From contig PLUJ01000283.1 in the NCBI GenBank assembly GCA_003165455.1, forward strand, positions 1-7,661: a stretch of DNA of 7,661 nucleotides, given 5' to 3'. The notes below the pieces were generated by a model. The model worked only from the letters and a program-made list of their open reading frames with translations, ran no database searches and had not been told where the DNA came from. Each line of letters starts with the position of its first letter. Within the stretch, counting starts at the first letter, position 1. This DNA is from Acidobacteriaceae bacterium (GTDB lineage Bacteria; Acidobacteriota; Terriglobia; Terriglobales; Acidobacteriaceae). Below are positions 1 to 5,908 of the stretch, piece by piece. A program made the translations under genes and the position numbers.

Positions 1-465
1 ATCATGCGCGAGGAAACATTCGGCCCGGTGCTTCCGGTGATGGCATTCGACAGCGACGAGGAAGCGGTGCGTCTGGCCAATGATTCGGAATTTGGGCTGG
101 CAGCGAGTGTGTGGACTCGCGATCGCGCACGCGGGGAGCGGCTGGCGCGGCGCATTCAGGCGGGTACCGTCATGGTGAATGATGTGGTTTCGTGTTTCGG
201 CATCAGCGAGGCGCCGCACGGCGGCGTGAAGTCGAGCGGGGTGGGCCGGTCGAACGGACGCTTCGGCCTGGAAGAGATGGTGCGGCTCAAGTATCTGGAT
301 TCGGACCTGATGCCCGGAATGAAGAAAGTATGGTGGTATAGGTATGGTGCGAGTTTCGCACGGCAGATGGAAGGGTTTATCGATTTCCAGTTTGCGCGAG
401 GTTTAGGGCAGCGCGTTCGTGGAGCGCTGCACGCGGCGGGCGTGGTGAAGCGCAAACAGTTGTAA
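1..465 (+). CDS. Aldehyde dehydrogenase family protein, C-terminal part (5' end outside window)
   Basis: NAD(P)-dependent oxidation of an aldehyde to the carboxylic acid; the substrate cannot be told from this fragment. The frame is open from base 1, so the ATG at 4 is almost certainly internal. Residues counted from that Met show REETFGPVLPV (2-12), a hallmark of the aldehyde dehydrogenase superfamily, and the late-family block HGGVKSSGVGRSNGRFGLEEM (72-92), which is near the end of the catalytic fold. The catalytic Cys and Glu lie upstream of the window and cannot be checked. After the usual family end (about residue 97) there is a tail of about 57 residues that begins MPGMKKVWWYRYG, is rich in aromatic and basic residues and ends KRKQL. 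Tails with a Trp-Trp-Tyr-type motif are known to me from some bacterial benzaldehyde- or succinate-semialdehyde-dehydrogenase-like members. It ends with TAA, 41 bp before the DinB-like gene, with which it could be co-transcribed. Confidence 0.93.
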   Translation: MMREETFGPVLPVMAFDSDEEAVRLANDSEFGLAASVWTRDRARGERLARRIQAGTVMVNDVVSCFGISEAPHGGVKSSGVGRSNGRFGLEEMVRLKYLDSDLMPGMKKVWWYRYGASFARQMEGFIDFQFARGLGQRVRGALHAAGVVKRKQL

Positions 466-493
466 ACCACCGGTATCGAAAAACTAAGAACTG

Positions 494-500
494 TAAGGGA
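494..500 (+). promoter_or_regulatory. Ribosome binding site of the DinB-like gene
   Basis: The purine-rich stretch TAAGGGA lies 6 bp before the ATG at 507. It supports that ATG rather than the later ATG at 514, which is in another frame. Confidence 0.5.
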
Positions 501-506
501 TGATTC

Positions 507-998
507 ATGAGCAATGTTTCTAATGCAGACTCGAAACGCGAACTGCTGCGTCACACGCTGGCCACGGTGGCGTATCGCGGAGGCAAAGCGGTTCGCAATA
601 CGCCCGCAGAATTTGCCGAGTTCCACGGCGGTGAGGGAGTGCGTACGCCGGGACAGATTTTGGCGCATATGGGCGATCTGTTCGATTGGGCGCTCTCGAT
701 CGCCTCCGGGAACCGGACCTGGAAAGACTCCAAACCGTTGCCTTGGGACAAAGAAACGGAACGTTTTTTTGAAGCATTAAAGCGGCTTGACGACTATCTG
801 GCGTCATCCGAGCCGCTTCATGCGACGCCGGAGAAGCTTTTTCAAGGCCCAATTGCCGATGCCCTGACGCATGTTGGGCAGATTGCCATTCTTCGCCGCA
901 TTGCAGGGGAACCGATCCGCGGCGAAAGTTACTTCGACGCCGAGGTAACTGTAGGCCGCGTCGGGGCCGCGCAGATACCACCGAAGCGCGAGTTCTAG
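507..998 (+). CDS. DinB-like superfamily protein
   Basis: A 163-residue protein with the size and layout of the DinB/YfiT four-helix-bundle superfamily, whose members bind a divalent metal through a His triad; many act as thiol-dependent transferases (bacillithiol or mycothiol) and most are uncharacterised. The family-like elements are a helix ILAHMGDLFDWA with His54, and near the C-terminus a helix with H122-x-GQ (residues 118-132). At the position four residues before H122, where many members have another His, this protein has Asp118. The metal site would be His/Asp/His-like or incomplete. There is no signal peptide or membrane segment, so it is probably cytoplasmic. The start at 507 is backed by a TAAGGGA ribosome site. 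It sits 41 bp after the aldehyde dehydrogenase on the same strand and converges with the exported protein to its right, with 29 bp between stop codons. The family call is from motif and length only, so function remains open. Confidence 0.8.
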   Translation: MSNVSNADSKRELLRHTLATVAYRGGKAVRNTPAEFAEFHGGEGVRTPGQILAHMGDLFDWALSIASGNRTWKDSKPLPWDKETERFFEALKRLDDYLASSEPLHATPEKLFQGPIADALTHVGQIAILRRIAGEPIRGESYFDAEVTVGRVGAAQIPPKREF

Positions 999-1019
999 TT
1001 AGGTTGCTGAGAACTAACT
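991..1019. terminator. Possible weak bidirectional terminator between convergent genes
   Basis: Two mutually exclusive 6-bp stems lie between the convergent stop codons: AGTTCT (991-996) with AGAACT (1010-1015), and AGTTAG (997-1002) with CTAACT (1014-1019). There is no T-run on either strand, so this is not a classical intrinsic terminator. The position between tail-to-tail genes is the main argument for it. Confidence 0.25.
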
Positions 1020-1027
1020 CGGATTCT

Positions 1028-1531
1028 TCATGGGAACTTCCGCCCGTAAATAGCCTGCCAGCGGCCGCCCTTGAAAATGTAAATCGAACTTCCATTCATG
1101 TGGACCGGCATTTTTTCTCCATTGCAAGTGGCGTACTGCTCGGCGTTGTAGGTGAGGAGGTACGCACCCGCGGCGAGCGGGAGCGCTCCAAAATCTGAGA
1201 GTCCATAACCTTCCACGGCGCAGACTTTTGCGGAAGCCTCCTGCTCCTGCGATTGCTGGTCGCGGGAAAATGTTCCGTCTTCTCCCCAGAAGATTCCGTT
1301 CTCCGGCATGTGCTCGCGGAAGTAGGCTTCGTCTTTCGACTTCCACGCCTCGAAAAAACCGGTTTCAATCCGCACCAGTTCCTGTTGAACGTTGCTTGGA
1401 CCGCCGGCTTTCTTAGGTGGCGTCTGCGCGCTGATTGGGCCGAGCAGAAGCGCAAGCGGAAGAAGAATTGCCGCGCCCGTCAGGAAGGTCTTCTTCGCGG
1501 GAAACGGCTCATGTTTCATATAAATGCTCAT
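1028..1531 (-). CDS. Exported small protein, NTF2/SnoaL-like (DUF4440-type)
   Basis: About 167 residues from the chosen ATG at 1531. The N-terminus has a basic stretch (KHEPFPAKK), a hydrophobic core GAAILLPLALLLGP and a signal-peptidase-I-like end ISA|QT, so the protein is probably secreted or periplasmic. The mature part, about 125 residues, begins with a helix of the type VRIETGFFEAWKSKDEAYF, followed by a Gly- and Trp-containing strand segment (NGIFWGEDGTF). It ends with strands YLLTYNAEQY, GSSIYIFKGG and RWQAIYGRKF. This order, helix with EAW-K-D and then a closing strand with K-GGRWQA, is typical of the NTF2-like SnoaL/DUF4440 fold. That fold is used for enzymes and ligand-binding proteins, so no substrate can be named. 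The start is uncertain: Met at 1519 gives an equally good signal peptide, and neither has a good ribosome site. It is divergent from the zinc-protein gene and convergent with the DinB-like gene. Confidence 0.75.
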   Translation of the reverse strand: MSIYMKHEPFPAKKTFLTGAAILLPLALLLGPISAQTPPKKAGGPSNVQQELVRIETGFFEAWKSKDEAYFREHMPENGIFWGEDGTFSRDQQSQEQEASAKVCAVEGYGLSDFGALPLAAGAYLLTYNAEQYATCNGEKMPVHMNGSSIYIFKGGRWQAIYGRKFP

Positions 1532-1583
1532 TTGGTCTTGGATTGCCGATAACGAGAATAGACCTAGCATACGATATCGCTGC

Positions 1584-1613
1584 TTGGGCCGGCCTTTCGC
1601 CTTCGAGTACAAT
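1584..1613 (+). promoter_or_regulatory. Candidate sigma-70-type promoter of the small Cys-rich protein gene
   Basis: TTGGGC (1584-1589) and TACAAT (1608-1613) are separated by 18 bp. Transcription would start near 1620 and give a leader of about 65 nt before the ATG at 1686. That leader would contain the palindrome at 1636-1651. The -35 match is only moderate. Confidence 0.35.
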
Positions 1614-1635
1614 GACGGTCGTAAGGCCGAATCCG

Positions 1636-1651
1636 GCGGCGCTAGCGCCGC
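1636..1651. repeat. Perfect 16-bp palindrome in the leader of the Cys-rich protein gene
   Basis: GCGGCGCTAGCGCCGC is a perfect dyad of 8+8 bp with no spacer. It lies about 20 bp after the proposed transcription start and 34 bp before the ATG at 1686. It could be an operator for a dimeric regulator or a chance GC-rich palindrome. As RNA it could only fold with a small loop. Confidence 0.5.
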
Positions 1652-1685
1652 GCGAACGAGGGTGCATCCTTTGGCGACTGGCGAA

Positions 1686-2012
1686 ATGGCAACTTCCGGT
1701 ACGCAAACTCCTGCGCAGCTTCCGCATCACAAGGTCAAGATCAAGAAAACCGGGCAGCGCGCCTGCAACGAGAAAAACGAAAAAGGCAAATTCTGCGGCG
1801 GCCATCTGAAGCGCTGGTTCTACAGCACCGATGCGGTTGAGCAAGCCTGTGGCGACGCCGAAAAAGCCTGGGGCTCCGATGCCGAAGTCTACCGCTGCGA
1901 GCATTGCCAAACTTTGTATTTGCCAAATCCCGAGGAGGCAAAAGTGAACGTGGCCGGCCAGGGAATAATTTCAGTATTCGGTCTGACCTTGCCGCCGAAG
2001 AAAAGTTCTTAG
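1686..2012 (+). CDS. Small Cys-rich, probably zinc-binding protein of unknown function
   Basis: A 108-residue protein that I do not recognise as a named family. Five cysteines are seen: C27, C37, C55, C71 and C74. C71-x-x-C74 in YRCEHCQTLYLP looks like one knuckle of a zinc ribbon; C27 and C37 (in RACNEKNEKGKFCGGHLKRW, with His40 nearby) could supply the other half. The N-terminal third is basic (HHKVKIKKTG) and could contact nucleic acid or another acidic partner, but this is inference. No signal peptide or membrane segment is visible, so a cytoplasmic location is likely. The frame is open further upstream to 1524, but that extension overlaps the proposed promoter and palindrome and looks non-coding, so the ATG at 1686 is preferred; its ribosome site is weak (GGCGA). 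It stands alone: divergent from the exported protein, and separated from the LeuA-like gene by a repeat-rich gap. Its TAG stop lies inside the first copy of a direct repeat. Confidence 0.72.
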   Translation: MATSGTQTPAQLPHHKVKIKKTGQRACNEKNEKGKFCGGHLKRWFYSTDAVEQACGDAEKAWGSDAEVYRCEHCQTLYLPNPEEAKVNVAGQGIISVFGLTLPPKKSS

Positions 2013-2034
2013 CTTTTAGTCGTTAGCTTTTAGC
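2009..2034. repeat. Direct repeat TTAGCTTTTAG, two copies
   Basis: The 11-bp unit TTAGCTTTTAG occurs at 2009-2019 and 2023-2033 with a 14-bp period. The first copy contains the TAG stop of the small Cys-rich protein. The unit is AT-richer than the surrounding genes. Confidence 0.7.
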
Positions 2035-2106
2035 TCGAACCGATAGACTATCGTCTCAGAAGGTTCACTCTGAATTAAGAATTTTCAGCGAAGAGCTATA
2101 AGCTGA
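2023..2106. repeat. Imperfect inverted repeat enclosing nested hairpins
   Basis: The left arm TTAGCTTTTAGCTC (2023-2036) pairs with the right arm GAGCTATAAGCTGA (2093-2106) at 12 of 14 positions. Inside lie GAACC (2037-2041) with GGTTC (2062-2066), CGATAG-A-CTATCG (2041-2053), and CTGAA (2070-2074) with TTCAG (2084-2088). The GAACC/GGTTC and CGATAG stems share base 2041, so they cannot both form in full. The element could act as a transcription end for the upstream gene, as a leader structure for the LeuA-like gene, or be a dispersed intergenic repeat of REP type. Confidence 0.5.
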
Positions 2107-2121
2107 CAGCTGCTTGTCCCA

Positions 2122-3378
2122 ATGAATACTTCCGAACTCATCTACGACTGGAATCAGAATCATCCTCCTGGGATGAAGCCGCCGGGCCCGGTGCTGCTGA
2201 ATGATGAGAGTCTTCGCGATGGCCTGCAGTCGCCTTCGGTGCGCGATCCTTCCATCCCGGAAAAGATCGAGATCCTTCATCTGATGGAGTCGCTGGGAAT
2301 CAACTCTCTCAATCTGGGATTGCCGGGCGCGGGCCCGCGCGCCGTGGAGCACGTTACCGCGCTCGCGCATGAGATCGTCACGCACAAGATGAAAATTCGC
2401 GCCAACTGCGCCGCGCGCACTCATGAGAACGATATCCGGCCAATTGCCGAGATCGTACAGAAGACCGGCCTGCCCATCGAAGCCGCAACTTTCATCGGAT
2501 CGAGTCCGATTCGCCGCTTTACTGAAGGATGGTCTGACGACTTCTTATTGCGGACCACCGAGAAGGCCGTTAAATACGCGGTCTCGCTGGGTCTCGATGT
2601 GATGTACGTTACGGAAGATACCAGCCGCTGCGATCCGGAAACGGTGAAACGGTTATACACGGCCGCAATCAACTGCGGAGCCCGGTCGATCGTCCTCTGC
2701 GACACTGCGGGCCACGCCACGCCGGTGGGCGCGCTTGCGCTGGTGCGGTTTGTGATTGAAGAAGTGGTGAAGCCTTCCGGAGAGAAAATTCGAGTGGACT
2801 GGCATGGTCACAGCGATCGCGGCCTGGCCATCGCCAATTCGATGGCGGCGATCATCGCGGGCGCGAATTGCGTTCACGGATGCGCGATTGGCTTGGGCGA
2901 ACGCGTCGGCAATACGCAGACCGATCAGATGCTGGTGAACCTGAAGCTCATGGGCATTGCGCCTTGGGATCGGCAGGATTTGACCAAGCTGAAGCTCTAT
3001 TGCCAGGCCGTTTCCCGCGCAACGGGTGTGCCGATTCCGGCAAATTATCCGGTGGTGGGAGAGGATGCGTTCCGCACGGCCACCGGCGTTCATGCGGCGG
3101 CGATCATCAAGGCTTATCACAAAAATGATGTGGTACTGGCCAACACGGTCTACTCGGGCGTGCCTTCGCATGTGTTCGGTCTCGAGCAAATCATCGACAT
3201 CGGTCCAATGAGCGGGAAGTCGAATGTGCTGTTCTGGCTGGAGCGGAGAGGCATTCCGGCGACGGAAGATCTGGTCGACCGCATTTATCAACGCGCTAAA
3301 ACCAGCGACCACACGCTCACTGACGCCGAGGTGGTCGAGTGCTTGCCGGCGCAGCTGAGCGAACAACATCAATCCTAA
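2122..3378 (+). CDS. LeuA-like DRE-TIM acyltransferase (2-isopropylmalate/homocitrate/citramalate synthase family)
   Basis: Predicted to condense an acyl-CoA (usually acetyl-CoA) with a 2-oxo acid in the cytoplasm, as LeuA, homocitrate synthase and citramalate synthase do; the actual substrate is unknown. The 418-residue protein starts its barrel with LLNDESLRDGLQSP (R32 and metal ligand D33). It has TEDTSR (E165), metal ligands H228 and H230 in DWHGHSDRG, and the loop GLGERVGNTQTD with N264. HMG-CoA lyases carry a Cys in that loop; here it is absent, which favours a synthase. The linker region has GEDAFRTATGVHAAAI (H324), equivalent to the G-(x)-AF...G-(I/V)-H segment of LeuA. The chain ends near 418, so the C-terminal leucine-feedback domain of full-length LeuA (about 500-550 residues) is missing. 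Oddities: LRDGLQ instead of LRDGEQ, and HGHSD instead of H-x-HND. No clear ribosome site precedes the ATG. It probably forms an operon with the reductase gene 27 bp downstream. Confidence 0.88.
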   Translation: MNTSELIYDWNQNHPPGMKPPGPVLLNDESLRDGLQSPSVRDPSIPEKIEILHLMESLGINSLNLGLPGAGPRAVEHVTALAHEIVTHKMKIRANCAARTHENDIRPIAEIVQKTGLPIEAATFIGSSPIRRFTEGWSDDFLLRTTEKAVKYAVSLGLDVMYVTEDTSRCDPETVKRLYTAAINCGARSIVLCDTAGHATPVGALALVRFVIEEVVKPSGEKIRVDWHGHSDRGLAIANSMAAIIAGANCVHGCAIGLGERVGNTQTDQMLVNLKLMGIAPWDRQDLTKLKLYCQAVSRATGVPIPANYPVVGEDAFRTATGVHAAAIIKAYHKNDVVLANTVYSGVPSHVFGLEQIIDIGPMSGKSNVLFWLERRGIPATEDLVDRIYQRAKTSDHTLTDAEVVECLPAQLSEQHQS

Positions 3379-3405
3379 TAGTTCACGCGTAATGGTCCAA
3401 TCGAA

Positions 3406-4323
3406 ATGACCCATGAAAATCCAGCACCCACGCGGCATGCGGTTCTCGGCGCGGGAGGCGTCGGTGGCCTGATTGGCGCTTGCCTGGCGCACTCCGGCGA
3501 CTCCATTACTTTGGTTGTGCGCCCTGACACGGTTGCGAACTATCCGAAACAGCTTCGGATCGAGAGTCCCTTCGGCAACTTCTCCGCAAATGTCGACATC
3601 GCTGCCGAAGTCCCTGAGGTCGACGTGCTGTGGATCACGGTGAAGGCCACGCAATTGGAAGCGGCGCTCGGCGCGATCAAAAATCCTCAAGCCATGAAAG
3701 TCATCGTGCCATTGCTCAATGGGATCGATCACATTTCATTGCTTCGCGCCCGGTACGGCGCGGCGCGCGTCATTCCCGCAACCATTGCCGTCGAGACCGA
3801 GCGCGTCAGTGCGGGCCACATCTTGCAGCGCTCACCGTTCGCACGGCTGTTCGTTTCTTCCAGCGGCCAGCCCGTGCTGGCGAACACTCTCGATCGGTTG
3901 CAGCACATAGGATTTGAATGCCGCTTCGTCGAGAACGAGGCGACCCTGATGTGGGGCAAGCTGGTGTTTCTGGCTCCGTTCGCGCTCGCTACCACGGCCG
4001 CTAACAAAACTGTCGGCGAAATTTTATCCGATCCCGAGTGGCGAAGTTTGGGGGAAGCTTGCGTTCGAGAGGCATGCGCGGTTGCCATTGCCGAAGGCGC
4101 AAACGTGGATGCCGGCAAGGTACTCTCTTCGGTCGCGGGCATGCCCGGCAACATGCGCAGTTCGATGATGAAGGACGTTGCAGCGCAGAGGTCGCCGGAA
4201 CTGGACGCGATTGCCGGTCCAATCTTGCGCGGTGCACGGCGGCATGGGATCGAAGTTCCAGCGACGAAGAAGCTGGTTGCGGCGGTCGCAAAGAAGGTCG
4301 GTCTGTCGAGTCACTTCGACTGA
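3406..4323 (+). CDS. PanE/ApbA-family 2-oxoacid reductase (annotated class: 2-dehydropantoate 2-reductase)
   Basis: An NAD(P)H-dependent reductase of the ketopantoate reductase family; the textbook reaction is ketopantoate to pantoate in pantothenate and CoA synthesis. The 305 residues match the family length (about 290-310). The Rossmann motif LGAGGVGGLIG is at 14-24, then TVK (K80) and LLNG (N105). The catalytic Lys is in MWGKL (K185), and the helical domain carries RSSMMKD (S253, D257) and SPELDAIAG (E265). In E. coli PanE, Asn180 and Asn184 follow the catalytic Lys and hold the substrate. An ungapped alignment places Leu189 and Ala193 there, within KLVFLAPFA. Catalysis should be intact but substrate choice may differ, so I give no panE symbol. 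The start ATG at 3406 is 27 bp after the LeuA-like gene and has no strong ribosome site. The last codons form a short GTCGA/TCGAC hairpin (4305-4320) without a T-run. Confidence 0.88.
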   Translation: MTHENPAPTRHAVLGAGGVGGLIGACLAHSGDSITLVVRPDTVANYPKQLRIESPFGNFSANVDIAAEVPEVDVLWITVKATQLEAALGAIKNPQAMKVIVPLLNGIDHISLLRARYGAARVIPATIAVETERVSAGHILQRSPFARLFVSSSGQPVLANTLDRLQHIGFECRFVENEATLMWGKLVFLAPFALATTAANKTVGEILSDPEWRSLGEACVREACAVAIAEGANVDAGKVLSSVAGMPGNMRSSMMKDVAAQRSPELDAIAGPILRGARRHGIEVPATKKLVAAVAKKVGLSSHFD

Positions 4324-4590
4324 GATCTGGATTCGAAAAATTGAGGCCAAGCGCAAATTGACTTCTCCGTATTCAACGCCTTCAAGATTAAGATGCGATC
4401 TGTGCTCCGACCGACATACCAATGTTCGTTTCTCAACCGCATCGGTCATAGCTGCGAAATAAACATCCTTCCCCGGCGTTCCACCTGTAATCCAAGAAGT
4501 TGCAACGCCATTTGAGTGCGCAAGCGGCGAATTCGTGCGTGGCTTATCCCAAACCTATGTCACGCGTTGTAAACTGACCCATAAGTTTCC
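4324..4590. other. Gene-free stretch before the M20 peptidase gene
   Basis: Nothing here looks coding: frames on both strands are either short or read out of the flanking genes. A TTGACT at about 4359 resembles a -35 box, but no acceptable -10 box follows at 16-18 bp. The peptidase promoter is probably in this stretch but cannot be pinned down by eye. Confidence 0.5.
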
Positions 4591-5889
4591 ATGGCCTCTT
4601 CCCCACCCCGCGCGGATTTGCCGGACGTTGCGCCCACAGCGCAGCAGGACGTGGCGCGCCTGGCGTCCTCGCAGGACGTGCGCTCGGCGTTCACCTGGCT
4701 GCGGTCACAAGAGCCGCAACTGGCACAGTGGCAGATGGAGATGGCGCGCATTGCGGCCCCTCCGTTTGGAGAATCAGCGCGAGCGGCATGGCTTGCCGAA
4801 CGCTTTCGCGAAGTTGGGTTGGAGGATATTCGCACGGACGATGTGGGCAACGTATTCGGTGTGCATCGTGGCCTGGCGCAATCTGGCCCCGCGCCGGAAA
4901 CCGGATTGGGACAGCGCTACGTGGCGTTGAGCGCGCATATCGATACAGTGTTCCCGGCGAGCACCCCGTTGAATGTCCGGCAGCAGGGCAGCCGGCTTTA
5001 CGGTCCGGGAGTCTCCGACAACGGGGCCGGTGTAACGGCGATGCTGGCGATTGCGGCGTCGTTGCACGCAGTTGGCTTAAGGCACGCACTGCCAATTTTA
5101 TTTATCGGCAACGTTGGCGAGGAGGGCGAAGGCGACCTCCGTGGCATGCGGCATATTTTCTCGACTCCGCGTTGGAAGGACTCGATCGCGTACAACGTGG
5201 TGCTCGACGGTGCGGGAGCCGACACCATTGTGGCTGAGGCCCTGGGCAGCCGCCGCTTCGAAGTCATCGTGCGTGGTCCGGGCGGACATTCGTGGAGCGA
5301 CTTTGGCGCGCCGAATCCGATCGTGATCCTGGCGCGTGCGATCGATACCTTCACTTCGACTCCACTCCCTGCCTCTCCGAAAACTACTTTTAACTTTGGC
5401 GTCATTCGCGGCGGAACTTCGGTGAATTCCATTCCGGAGTCGGCCAGCATGAAGGTGGATATCCGCTCAACCTCGATGACCGAGATGGAACGCTTGGAGC
5501 AGACGCTGCGGCTGGCGCTGAATCGTGCGGTGGAAGATGAAACCATGACGGCCGAGATGCGCTCGCCATTGCAGAAGCGCCCTTCCGGAGTTCATTGCGA
5601 AGTGGTACCGATCGGAAATCGTCCCGCGGGCGAGTTGGCCAGGGAAGCTCGAATCTTGCACGTAATTCGCGCGGCCGATGCGCAGTTGAACAATGCCGCG
5701 CAGATCCAAAGGGCCTCCACGGACGCGAACATTCCTCTTTCCATGGGTCTGGAAGCGATTGCGATTGGCGGCGGAGGATCGGGCGGCGGTGCGCACACTT
5801 TGCAGGAGTGGTTCGATTCCAACGGGCGCGAGTTAGGATTGAAAAGGATTTTGCTGACCATGCTGGCTCTGGCCGGAGCGGGGGATTAG
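4591..5889 (+). CDS. M20-family metallopeptidase (peptidase T/dipeptidase-like)
   Basis: A 432-residue dizinc hydrolase that would cleave small peptides or N-acyl amino acids in the cytoplasm. The M20 layout is complete. First zinc motif: SAHIDTVFP (H116, catalytic D118). Bridging ligand: GVSDNGAG (D143). Catalytic and metal pair: GNVGEEGEGDLRG (E177, E178). Then VLDGAG (D206), and the final ligand H402 in GGGSGGGAHTLQEW. The inserted dimerisation domain starts around VRGPGGHSWSDFGAPNP (H233) and includes GGTSVNSIPESASMKVDIRS (274-293). Overall order and length fit bacterial tripeptidase-like M20 members often named PepT-like, but the exact substrate is not readable. The first 30 residues are Pro/Ala-rich and show no signal peptide. 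The chosen ATG at 4591 has only a weak upstream purine stretch (TAAG). The amidohydrolase follows at once on the same strand, suggesting co-transcription. Confidence 0.93.
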   Translation: MASSPPRADLPDVAPTAQQDVARLASSQDVRSAFTWLRSQEPQLAQWQMEMARIAAPPFGESARAAWLAERFREVGLEDIRTDDVGNVFGVHRGLAQSGPAPETGLGQRYVALSAHIDTVFPASTPLNVRQQGSRLYGPGVSDNGAGVTAMLAIAASLHAVGLRHALPILFIGNVGEEGEGDLRGMRHIFSTPRWKDSIAYNVVLDGAGADTIVAEALGSRRFEVIVRGPGGHSWSDFGAPNPIVILARAIDTFTSTPLPASPKTTFNFGVIRGGTSVNSIPESASMKVDIRSTSMTEMERLEQTLRLALNRAVEDETMTAEMRSPLQKRPSGVHCEVVPIGNRPAGELAREARILHVIRAADAQLNNAAQIQRASTDANIPLSMGLEAIAIGGGGSGGGAHTLQEWFDSNGRELGLKRILLTMLALAGAGD

Positions 5890-5908
5890 TGGCGGGAGCC
5901 GGAGAATA

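Noticed and set aside
1524..1685. Upstream in-frame extension of the small Cys-rich protein
   Set aside because: It runs over the proposed promoter and the palindrome, and the added sequence has no domain character. The ATG at 1686 gives a cleaner protein.
2074..2102. TATAAG at 2097-2102 as a -10 box for the LeuA-like gene
   Set aside because: No acceptable -35 box lies 16-18 bp upstream, and the hexamer is part of the inverted repeat arm.
2653..3732. Long 359-codon open frame on the minus strand across the LeuA-like and reductase genes
   Set aside because: It is antisense to two genes with intact family motifs, spans their junction, and its translation is Arg/His-rich without recognisable domains, as expected for a GC-rich shadow frame.
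4359..4390. TTGACT as a -35 box for the M20 peptidase gene
   Set aside because: At 16-18 bp downstream there is no sequence with more than three matches to TATAAT.
4178..4462. Open frame overlapping the reductase end and the following gap
   Set aside because: Most of it is a shadow of the reductase gene and its translation is Arg-rich and unlike a folded protein.
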